Below are positions 20,499-27,139 of a stretch of 31,889 bases of DNA, piece after piece. The translations under genes were made by a program, and so were the position numbers. The first letter of the stretch is position 1; each line of letters opens with the position of its first letter. The notes under the pieces are model-generated. The model saw nothing but the letters and a program-made list of their open reading frames with translations, was not told the origin of the DNA and searched no databases. Source of the stretch: JAADCS01 sp964473735 (GTDB taxonomy: Bacteria > Hydrothermota > Hydrothermia > LBFQ01); the NCBI GenBank assembly GCA_964473735.1, contig CAYYQD010000015.1, positions 1 through 31,889 on the forward strand. The letters are read 5' to 3'.

Positions 20499-22859
20499 TC
20501 ACGACTCGGTTATTACGACGTCTGCTACCCGATCCCCTCTGGCCAGCTTTATGAGCTTCACGCCCCTCGCCGTCCGCGAGTACTTGGGGATGTCGTGGAG
20601 CTTTATACGGTTTATGATCCCCTTCGTGGTTAGCACTATGGCCTCGCTATCGTTCCCGGGGTACTTAAAGAGGGAGAAGAGTCGTCCGGAGGTCAGCTTC
20701 ACACCTACCTTCTTACCGCGCCGTAATACGGGCACCTCCCGAACGTCCATCCTCTTAGCGTACCCGAGTTCCGTTATGACTATGACCTCGTCCCCCTCGT
20801 CTATGGGTATGGCCACCAGAGGCTCCCCTTTCAGGGCGTAAACCCCCAGGCTCTTACGGTGGAGCAGGGGGACCTCCTCAACGTCCATCCTGTACCCCTT
20901 CCCCTCTCTGGAGGCCACCAGGACGTACCTCTCCGTAAGCCTCGGGAAGATACTAATTACCCCCTCCCGGGAGATCGCGGTCCCCATACGGCCCCTGAGG
21001 ACCTCCGTAAGGCGTACCCTCTTTATGCGACCACTCCCCGTCAGTACTATGATCTCGTACCTCTCCGGGTCCCTGGGTATGGGGAAGGCCCATACCACGT
21101 GCTCGTCCCTCTCGTAGCTCTTGAAGATGTTCCGGATGGACTTACCGCGGGCCGCCGCTGTCGTTTCAGGTATGACGTAGGCCCTCGTCCAGAACACCGA
21201 CCCCCTGTCCGTAATTACGACTATGTCGTCGTGGGTGGAGCACTTCACTATGGCGGCGGGGGCGTCGTCCTCGTAAAACCTTATGGCGGACTTCCCCTGC
21301 GTTCGCCTGTTCATCGCCCGGAAAGACCTGAGGGGAAGCCTCTTGGCGTACCCTCCCTTCGTGAAGACGACGACCACGTCCTCCTCTTTTATGAGGGCCT
21401 CAAGGTTGAAGTCCTCAACCTCCTGCTTCAGTATGACGGTGCGCCTCTCGTCCCCGTACCTCTCGCCGACCTCCAGAAGCTCCCTCTTCATCAGGTCAAG
21501 GAGAACGGCCCTATCGCCGAGGATGGAGCGGTACCGGGAAACCTTACGCTCCAGCTCCTCCTTTTCCTCCTTGAGACTCTTCGTCTGGAGGCGTGTCAGG
21601 GAGGACAGGCGCATGTCTAAGATACTCTGGGCCTGAAGCGGCGTGAATCCCATGGAGATCAGACCCTCACGGGCCACGGAGGGGTTCTCCGCTTCCCTTA
21701 TCGTCTTTATGACCTGATCCATCACGTCTATGGCCTTAAGGAGGCCGTTGACTATCTCCAGACGGTGGAGGGCCTTAGAGAGCCTGTACTCCGTCCTCCT
21801 GCGTATAACCTCCTCCCTGTGTTTCAGGTATATGAGCAGGGCGGCCTTGAGGGTTAGGAGGCGGGGTTGCACCCCCACCAGGGCCAGCATGTTTATGGCG
21901 TAAGTTCTCTGGAGGTTGGAGTACTTCAGGAGCTGCTTCTCCACCACCTTCGGATCCGCCCCCCTCTTCAGCTCAATAACCACCCGTATCCCCTCCTTGT
22001 CGCTCTCGTCCCTCAGGTCGCTTATACCCTCAACCTTCCCCGCCTTAGACAGGTCGGCTATCTGCTTTATGAGGTCCGCCTTCTTCACCTCGTAGGGGAC
22101 CTCGGTTATGACTATGCGGTGGTTCTCAACCCTGTACTTTCCCCGGATGGTTATCTTCCCCTGACCGGTCAGGTAGGCCCTCTTGAGGCCCTCGTACCCC
22201 AAGACGTACCCACCTGTGGGGAAGTCCGGCCCCTTCACTATATCCAGAAGTGCCTCGTCGGGAAGGTCGGGGTCGTCTATGAGGGCCACGGCGGCCTCTA
22301 TGATCTCTTTAAGGTTGTGGGGGGGGATGTTGGTGGCCATCCCCACGGCTATCCCCGTAGTGCCGTTGGCCAAAAGGTGGGGGAATCGGGAGGCCATTAT
22401 GACCGGCTCCCTGTACTGACCGTCAAAGTTGGGCACGAAATCCACCGTATCCTCGTCTATCTCCCCTATCACCTCAAGGGCTATGGGCTTCAAGCGGGCC
22501 TCCGTATAGCGGTAAGCGGAGGGTGGGTCCCCGTCAATTGAGCCGAAGTTCCCCTGACCGTCTATCAGGGGGTAACGGAGGGAGAAGTCCTGTGCCATCC
22601 TGACGAGGGCGTCGTACACGGCCTGATCCCCGTGGGGGTGATACTTACCTATGACCTCACCCACGACGGTGGCGGACTTCCGGAAGGGACGGTTCGGGAG
22701 GAGGTTCAGCTGTTTCATGGCGTAGAGGATCCTCCTCTGAACGGGTTTCAATCCGTCCCTCGCGTCCGGTATGGCCCGCCCCGCTATAACGCTAACGGCG
22801 TAGTCAAGATAACTCTCTTTGAGCTCCTTCTCCAACGGAATTTCAAAAACTTTCCCCAT
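20499..22859 (-). CDS. gyrA: DNA gyrase/topoisomerase IV subunit A
   Basis: The type II topoisomerase cleavage subunit, 786 residues. Motifs: RAIPDARDGLKPVQRRILYA, VVGEVIGKYHPHGDQAVYDALV, DGQGNFGSIDGD and RYTEARL with the catalytic Tyr, then the C-terminal six-bladed DNA-wrapping domain. In the quinolone region the position matching E. coli Ser83 is Gln (HGDQAVYD) while Asp87 is kept. The GyrA box, usually QRRGGKG, is replaced by NRRTQGKS, so whether it supercoils like gyrase or acts like topoisomerase IV is uncertain. The flanking SVFWTRAYVIPETTAAARGKSIRNI favours the gyrase type. A TATAAT lies 11 nt before the ATG. Confidence 0.93.
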   Translation of the reverse strand: MGKVFEIPLEKELKESYLDYAVSVIAGRAIPDARDGLKPVQRRILYAMKQLNLLPNRPFRKSATVVGEVIGKYHPHGDQAVYDALVRMAQDFSLRYPLIDGQGNFGSIDGDPPSAYRYTEARLKPIALEVIGEIDEDTVDFVPNFDGQYREPVIMASRFPHLLANGTTGIAVGMATNIPPHNLKEIIEAAVALIDDPDLPDEALLDIVKGPDFPTGGYVLGYEGLKRAYLTGQGKITIRGKYRVENHRIVITEVPYEVKKADLIKQIADLSKAGKVEGISDLRDESDKEGIRVVIELKRGADPKVVEKQLLKYSNLQRTYAINMLALVGVQPRLLTLKAALLIYLKHREEVIRRRTEYRLSKALHRLEIVNGLLKAIDVMDQVIKTIREAENPSVAREGLISMGFTPLQAQSILDMRLSSLTRLQTKSLKEEKEELERKVSRYRSILGDRAVLLDLMKRELLEVGERYGDERRTVILKQEVEDFNLEALIKEEDVVVVFTKGGYAKRLPLRSFRAMNRRTQGKSAIRFYEDDAPAAIVKCSTHDDIVVITDRGSVFWTRAYVIPETTAAARGKSIRNIFKSYERDEHVVWAFPIPRDPERYEIIVLTGSGRIKRVRLTEVLRGRMGTAISREGVISIFPRLTERYVLVASREGKGYRMDVEEVPLLHRKSLGVYALKGEPLVAIPIDEGDEVIVITELGYAKRMDVREVPVLRRGKKVGVKLTSGRLFSLFKYPGNDSEAIVLTTKGIINRIKLHDIPKYSRTARGVKLIKLARGDRVADVVITES

Positions 22860-22870
22860 TTGAGGCGGCT

Positions 22871-22876
22871 ATTATA
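22871..22876 (-). promoter_or_regulatory. -10 box for gyrA
   Basis: TATAAT on the minus strand lies 11 nt before ATG 22859. The transcript would have at most a few untranslated bases. Confidence 0.72.
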
Positions 22877-22944
22877 CTGTAGAACGTCCCTCTTCCCTTA
22901 ATCGCCGTATCTTAAAAACGGATCCGGCGCGAGTGCCGTATTAA

Positions 22945-23195
22945 CGGTATCGCTTTCCGCATTTTAGACCTCACGGCCCCGGGGTCGTTCCGAGAAGGAA
23001 AAGGGATACAGAACCGGCCGAATTTACGGTAATCCCGGTACCACTTCCCTTAGTTTTATACCCAAAGTGATACCGTTCCCTTTAGGTGTTGTACTGAACG
23101 GTCCCGGACCCAATCGTCCGATTCCGTACTTTCCTTCGGTCTTTGGAAGGTATAGGGGTATCACTTTTGCCGATTTTATACCCAGAGTGATACCG
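22945..23195. repeat. Five degenerate copies of a CGGTATCACTTT motif in the gap upstream of gyrA
   Basis: Within the 387-bp gene-free gap 22860-23246, the motif occurs at 22945-22956 (plus, CGGTATCGCTTT), 23036-23047 (plus, CGGTACCACTTC), 23064-23075 (minus), 23156-23167 (plus, GGGTATCACTTT) and 23184-23195 (minus). The third and fifth copies belong to a longer direct repeat, TTTATACCCARAGTGATACC, at 23055-23074 and 23175-23194, 120 bp apart. The fourth and fifth form a perfect 9-bp inverted repeat around a 20-nt loop. I see no credible gene in the gap. Confidence 0.75.
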
Positions 23196-23246
23196 ATTTC
23201 CCCACACAAAGGTAGCCGGGTACTTTCAATGGGACCGGTGAAACGC

Positions 23247-24263
23247 TCAAGTCCCCACCCACGGTAGGGGGACGCGCAGGAGAAGACCCAGAAGGAGGCC
23301 GAGGATAAACAGGAGTCCGAACTTACGGTTATGGACGAAGGCGAAGGCCACGTACCACATCGGCCACGCCTCGGGTGGGTACCCCTCCGGTGGGGAATCC
23401 GGTTTCTCCATTGAGAAGGCTCTCATAGCCAGCGACAGCTTGTCTATGGCGAAGACGACCACCAGAGTGGTGAAGGGGAGGATACGCAGCAGTACCAGGA
23501 GGAGGACGCCCAAGTACATGGAGAGCATCAGCATCTTGGCCACGTTCTTAGCCCTCTCCTTACCGAGAATGATGGGGAGCGTCCTTATGCCGCGGGCTAA
23601 ATCGTCCTCGTACTTGTCTATGTGCTTGCCGAATAGGACGCTCGTGGGTCCGAGGGCATACACCAGCCCCGCCCAGAAGACACCCCACGACCACTGACCG
23701 GTTATTACGTAGTAAGTTCCGGATACCATCAGGGGGCCCCAGACCAGCACCACCAGAGGCTCACCCAACCCTATCCTCTTTGAGAAGGAGTACCCCATTA
23801 TGGATACGAAGCCGGTTAAGGCGAGGAGGGCGACTATCCACCCTCTCACGTAGGTGAGGTAGAGTCCGATTGCCGCCGCCAGGAGCATGGTTATGAGTCC
23901 GTACTTCAGGATACCCCTCTCGTCCAGCAGACCGGAGACTAACGGTTGGGGACCGTACTTCGCCCGGAAGTAGTTCTCCTCGTCTAAGCCCAGCTTGTAG
24001 TCAAAGAGGTCGTTGAAGAAGTTGCTCGCGGCGTGGGCCAGAACCAGACCGAGGGTGGTCAGTACGTACAGGCTCCACGAGAACTTGCCGTGCAGGGCGG
24101 CGAAGAGCCCTCCTATAGTGGCAGAGGTGAAGGTCATAACCAGAACGGCCGACCTACCTGCTACCAGCCACCGGGTTATGGGGTCAAACCTCTCCCACTC
24201 CTCCCTGCTGACCTTCGGTATTACGTTCAGAGCCCTCCACCAGAGGGATAGGGTCCTCATCAT
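23247..24263 (-). CDS. UbiA-family prenyltransferase, MenA/MqnP-like
   Basis: A 338-residue membrane prenyltransferase. The first Asp-rich motif is ASNFFNDLFDYKLGLDEE, followed by GPQPLVSGLLDERGIL; the second is FGKHIDKYEDDLARGIRTLPIILGKERA. This second motif resembles MenA-type enzymes that prenylate 1,4-dihydroxynaphthoate, and MqnP which does the equivalent for dihydroxy-6-naphthoate. With an MqnA-like gene in the window, the futalosine-pathway role fits. An archaeal-lipid DGGGP synthase role is possible for UbiA proteins but fits the motifs less well. It has its own TAGAAT promoter and about nine hydrophobic segments. It is longer than most MenA proteins, with an extra C-terminal PDSPPEGYPPEAWP loop. 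Confidence 0.82.
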   Translation of the reverse strand: MMRTLSLWWRALNVIPKVSREEWERFDPITRWLVAGRSAVLVMTFTSATIGGLFAALHGKFSWSLYVLTTLGLVLAHAASNFFNDLFDYKLGLDEENYFRAKYGPQPLVSGLLDERGILKYGLITMLLAAAIGLYLTYVRGWIVALLALTGFVSIMGYSFSKRIGLGEPLVVLVWGPLMVSGTYYVITGQWSWGVFWAGLVYALGPTSVLFGKHIDKYEDDLARGIRTLPIILGKERAKNVAKMLMLSMYLGVLLLVLLRILPFTTLVVVFAIDKLSLAMRAFSMEKPDSPPEGYPPEAWPMWYVAFAFVHNRKFGLLFILGLLLGLLLRVPLPWVGT

Positions 24264-24272
24264 GGGGCCCCC

Positions 24273-24278
24273 ATTCTA
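24273..24278 (-). promoter_or_regulatory. -10 box for the UbiA-family gene, leaderless arrangement
   Basis: TAGAAT on the minus strand, preceded by CCG, lies 9 nt before the ATG at 24263. It falls in the 28-bp gap after the pepA stop, so UbiA need not depend on pepA transcription. Confidence 0.72.
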
Positions 24279-24291
24279 CGGCGGTTTCTGT

Positions 24292-25635
24292 TCAGTCCTT
24301 CCTCCGGGTCCTCATCAGTAGATGCAGGAGGGTGCGCACACCGAAACCGGTAGCTCCGGCGGGGTTGTAGGCCCAATCCTTGACGTTGAAGACGGGCCCG
24401 GCGATGTCAAGGTGTGCCCACCTTATCCTGGACGGTAGGAACTCCCTGAGGAACTGGGCGGCGAATATGGATCCTCCCCACCTATCTCCCGATATGTTCT
24501 TCAGGTCCGCCACGAGGGACTTCATCTTCTCCCTTATGAAGGGATCTTCAATGGGCATGTGCCAGAACCTCTCGCCGGCTATGTTCCCCGCCTTCATTAT
24601 GGCGTGACCCAAGGCGTTGTCCGTCGTGAAGAGGGCGGCGGTAAATTCTCCTAAGGCCACCACCGCCGACCCCGTGAGGGTGGCCAGGTCTATCAGGTAG
24701 TCGGGCTCCTGCTCGGCGGCGTAGGCTAAGGCGTCGGCCAGGGTCAGACGACCCTCGGCGTCGGTGTTCAGGATCTCTATGCTCTTTCCGGAGTAGCTCT
24801 TGACCACGTCCCCCGGGTGTACGGCTTTGGCGTCCGGCATGTTCTCCGTCGCGGCGAAGATGCCGTGTACCTCGTAATCAACTCCCAGCTTCTTCAGCGC
24901 GTGAAAGACTCCTAAGACGGCCGAGGCCCCCGCCTTGTCTATCTTCATCGTCATCATGCCCTGGGCGGTCTTGAGGGAGAGGCCGCCGCTGTCAAAGGTC
25001 AGGGCCTTACCCACCAGAACGATGCGCTTACGGGCCTTCTTTCCCTCCGGTTTGTATATCAGATGGACGAGGTAAGGCTCCTTCTCGGACCCGCTCGCCA
25101 CGGCCAGAAAGGCGTTCATCCCCATCTTCCTCAGCTCGGGGAGTCCGAACACCCTTATCTCGTACCCGTTCTTTTTGGCCAGGTCCTCCGCCACGTTCTT
25201 GAGGTACTCGGGTGTAGCCACGTTGGCGGGGGTATTCACCAGATCCCGGGTGAAGTTCGTCGCATCCACCAAGATGTCGGCCTTTTTCACCAGGTCGTTG
25301 TGCTCCCCCTGCCAGTACACCTCCAGGTCGTAGTCGTCCTTCTTGTCCCTGAACCCCTCGTAGGAGTAGGCGGCGAGCTTAAAGCCCTCGTACATCTGGA
25401 GGTACCACTTGAAGGGCTCCATGTGGGGGGGTTTCTTTACGTAGATGGACCTTATGCCTATGGCCCTAACGTTGCGGTAGGCGTCGGCGGCCGCCCATCT
25501 AAGGGCTATGCCGCGGGGTACCCCCGACCTGACGGGTACCTTCATCGTCCTGCCCTTTATGCCCTTTTCGTGCTCCTTTACGAAACGTATGAGCACCTCA
25601 GCTTTTGGCCTCGTTTTTGTGAACTTTATCTTCAT
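24292..25635 (-). CDS. pepA: Leucyl aminopeptidase (M17 family)
   Basis: A 447-residue cytosolic metallo-aminopeptidase that removes N-terminal residues from peptides. Motifs: TRDLVNTPANVATPEYL, MGMNAFLAVASGSEKEP, VGKALTFDSGGLSLK with metal ligands Lys and Asp, MKIDKAGASAVLG, and the signature NTDAEGRL with the catalytic Arg. A longer frame would begin at 25743, but the leader is compositionally odd and a TAGAAT box lies 8 nt before the ATG at 25635, which gives the natural MKIKFTKTR start. Confidence 0.95.
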   Translation of the reverse strand: MKIKFTKTRPKAEVLIRFVKEHEKGIKGRTMKVPVRSGVPRGIALRWAAADAYRNVRAIGIRSIYVKKPPHMEPFKWYLQMYEGFKLAAYSYEGFRDKKDDYDLEVYWQGEHNDLVKKADILVDATNFTRDLVNTPANVATPEYLKNVAEDLAKKNGYEIRVFGLPELRKMGMNAFLAVASGSEKEPYLVHLIYKPEGKKARKRIVLVGKALTFDSGGLSLKTAQGMMTMKIDKAGASAVLGVFHALKKLGVDYEVHGIFAATENMPDAKAVHPGDVVKSYSGKSIEILNTDAEGRLTLADALAYAAEQEPDYLIDLATLTGSAVVALGEFTAALFTTDNALGHAIMKAGNIAGERFWHMPIEDPFIREKMKSLVADLKNISGDRWGGSIFAAQFLREFLPSRIRWAHLDIAGPVFNVKDWAYNPAGATGFGVRTLLHLLMRTRRKD

Positions 25636-25643
25636 AGCCCCGT

Positions 25644-25649
25644 ATTCTA
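25644..25649 (-). promoter_or_regulatory. -10 box for pepA, leaderless arrangement
   Basis: TAGAAT on the minus strand lies 8 nt before ATG 25635. It decides the start against the longer frame from 25743. Confidence 0.72.
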
Positions 25650-25784
25650 CTTCCGGGGCAGGATTAACGCAGGCAAAATAACGAAAACCGTACCCAAACC
25701 GATAGGCAAAAATTCCGTTGGGGCTGTGGGAACCTGACCACACTTTGCTCTTTCACCCCTGCCCCCTCACCCTATCTACGACTT

Positions 25785-25790
25785 TAAAAT
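25785..25790 (+). promoter_or_regulatory. -10 box for tRNA-Leu
   Basis: TAAAAT ends 11 nt before the first base of the tRNA at 25802, so the precursor would have a very short 5' extension. Confidence 0.65.
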
Positions 25791-25801
25791 ACGTCCCTCG
25801 G

Positions 25802-25885
25802 GCCGGGATGGCGGAATCGGTAGACGCAGGGGATTTAAAATCCCCCGGGGTAATCCCCGTGTGGGTTCGAGTCCCACTCCCGGCA
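25802..25885 (+). tRNA. tRNA-Leu (anticodon UAA)
   Basis: An 84-nt class II tRNA. The acceptor stem is GCCGGGA (25802-25808) with TCCCGGC (25878-25884), discriminator A at 25885. The anticodon arm is GGGGA, loop TTTAAAA, TCCCC, giving UAA. A long variable arm CGGGG/CCCCG marks a Leu tRNA, and the T arm is GTGGG TTCGAGT CCCAC. CCA is not encoded (CTT follows), so it must be added enzymatically. A DUF4321-like coding sequence begins 1 nt after the tRNA. Confidence 0.97.
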
Positions 25886-25886
25886 C

Positions 25887-26147
25887 TTGTTCCACAAGCC
25901 TCCCCTCTTTTACGCGCTCATGAGCCTTGCCGGTGTGGTTTTAGGGGAGGTACTCTCGGCGGTGCTTCCGCTGTTCGTTCCCCACAGCGGTGCTCTGGAA
26001 GCTATAACCTACCGTTTCTCCTTCGGTTTCCGGGACGTTACCCTTGACCTGTACTTCCTCATCCTGTCCGTCGGATTCAAACTGGAGATCTCCGTCATGG
26101 GGGCCTTCTTCGGGGTACTCTTTCTGCTGATAGGGAGGATGGTTTGA
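25887..26147 (+). CDS. Small membrane protein, DUF4321-like
   Basis: An 86-residue protein with two hydrophobic segments, GVVLGEVLSAVLPLF and LDLYFLILSVGFKLEISVMGAFFGVLFLLIG. The pattern (Leu/Gly-rich first segment, then a V.LDL....GF.L...... G...G) resembles the small DUF4321 family of unknown function. The start is unsure: TTG 25887 lies 1 nt after the tRNA-Leu 3' end, while ATG 25920 would remove 11 residues. Neither has a Shine-Dalgarno site or a separate promoter, so it is probably co-transcribed with the tRNA and its mRNA 5' end made by tRNA processing. The stop overlaps the next TTG start (TTGA). Confidence 0.68.
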   Translation: MFHKPPLFYALMSLAGVVLGEVLSAVLPLFVPHSGALEAITYRFSFGFRDVTLDLYFLILSVGFKLEISVMGAFFGVLFLLIGRMV

Positions 26148-26809
26148 GGCTCGCCGTAGGTGGAGACCGCTTTCTGATAGTGAGGGGAAGGGGGGAGCCG
26201 GACGTGAGGAGTTTCCCGCCACTTCCCGGGGGTTTTAACGGGTGGCTGTACGTAAGGGAGGAGCACCCCAACGTCCTTTACTACTTCAACTACATGGGTG
26301 AGAGGGTGCCTTTTTGCGGGAACGCCACCCGGATCTTGGGGTACCTTCTGGCAGGAGGTGGGGACTCGGAGGTGGAGGTGTGGGCATCCGGACCGAAGCG
26401 TGTGTTGGTAAGGGGTAGAGAGGTGGGAATCGTGTTGAGGCCGAACGTGATGCCCCGTGGGGATCACTCTGTGGTGGTAATGGATGGAGTGAGGCACGTC
26501 GTGTTCCCCGTGTCCGGAGCGCGAGATTATCCCCTTAGGAGCCTGTACCTGTCCGTGGTGAAGGGAGGAATGCCCTACCACGTGAATATCTACGAGTACC
26601 TGGGGGGGTATCTCTTCGTACGAACGTGGGAGTACGGCTACCCTTACGAGCCTCTGGGATGTGCCACCGGAACGCTGTCCTCCGCGGCCGACTTCATCCT
26701 GCGCAGGGGTTTCAGGGAGGTCAGAACGATGGTGAGGTCCGGAGATGAAGGTCTCATAACGGGGGACGGGGATACCTTCACTATGTGGCACACCGTCGTA
26801 CCCCTTTGA
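26144..26809 (+). CDS. dapF: Diaminopimelate epimerase-like protein, short form
   Basis: DapF interconverts LL- and meso-diaminopimelate for lysine and peptidoglycan. The 221-residue protein keeps both catalytic Cys contexts of the fold: Cys58 in PFCGNATR and Cys173 in PLGCATGTLSSAA. The usual ERG near the second half reads WEYG here, and the whole protein is about 50 residues shorter than typical DapF (about 275). PhzF-fold or proline-racemase-like relatives are alternatives, but the two-Cys pattern CGN...G-C-ATGT favours DapF. TTG start with GGAGG 5 nt upstream (26134-26138), coupled to the DUF4321-like gene. Confidence 0.72.
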   Translation: MRLAVGGDRFLIVRGRGEPDVRSFPPLPGGFNGWLYVREEHPNVLYYFNYMGERVPFCGNATRILGYLLAGGGDSEVEVWASGPKRVLVRGREVGIVLRPNVMPRGDHSVVVMDGVRHVVFPVSGARDYPLRSLYLSVVKGGMPYHVNIYEYLGGYLFVRTWEYGYPYEPLGCATGTLSSAADFILRRGFREVRTMVRSGDEGLITGDGDTFTMWHTVVPL

Positions 26810-26835
26810 GGTCGCACCACTTACGACCGTAAAAT
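26806..26835 (+). promoter_or_regulatory. Promoter for ptsH: TTGAGG, 18 bp, TAAAAT
   Basis: TAAAAT (26830-26835), preceded by CCG, lies 13 nt before GTG 26849, the longest such gap in the window. TTGAGG at 26806-26811 gives a plausible -35. Confidence 0.68.
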
Positions 26836-26848
26836 GCCTTCCTAATCC

Positions 26849-27139
26849 GTGAGCAAGGTAGTACGACGAAAGGTAAAGATAAGGAATAGGCTGGGGCTCC
26901 ATGCGAGGCCGAGCACCCAGATAGTGTCGCTCGCCTCCGAGTTTGAGAGCGAAATTTTTTTAGTGAAGGAGGAGCCTGACGGACCGAAAAAAGCGAACGC
27001 TAAGAGCGTTTTAGGTATAATGATGCTGACAGCGCCTATGGGTACCGAGCTGATAATAGAGGCGGTAGGTCCGGACGCGGAAGAGGCGGTAGAGGCACTG
27101 GCTCACCTAATAGAGGTGGAAAAGTTCAATGAAGACTGA
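26849..27139 (+). CDS. ptsH: HPr phosphocarrier protein
   Basis: HPr passes phosphate from enzyme I to sugar-specific enzymes II or regulators. The 96-residue protein has the active site GLHARPS with His18 and the regulatory-site region ANAKSVLGIMML with a Ser at the position of HPr Ser46. It is a few residues longer than standard HPr because of a VKEEPDGPKKA insertion. It overlaps ptsI by 11 bp. No enzyme II genes are in the window, so it may act in regulation instead of sugar uptake. Confidence 0.95.
   Translation: MSKVVRRKVKIRNRLGLHARPSTQIVSLASEFESEIFLVKEEPDGPKKANAKSVLGIMMLTAPMGTELIIEAVGPDAEEAVEALAHLIEVEKFNED

Noticed and set aside
22860..23246. Possible replication origin next to gyrA
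   Set aside because: No DnaA-box sequence (TTATCCACA or close) and no dnaA, dnaN or gyrB neighbour. The repeat is different.
23024..23267. Short open frames in the gap upstream of gyrA
   Set aside because: Their translations only echo the DNA repeat (GITLGIK twice), and they lack promoters or ribosome sites of the type seen elsewhere.
26009..26902. A 297-codon minus-strand open frame
   Set aside because: It lies fully opposite the DUF4321-like, dapF-like and ptsH genes, and its translation is His/Pro/Gln-rich with no family resemblance. It is a shadow of high-GC coding sequence.
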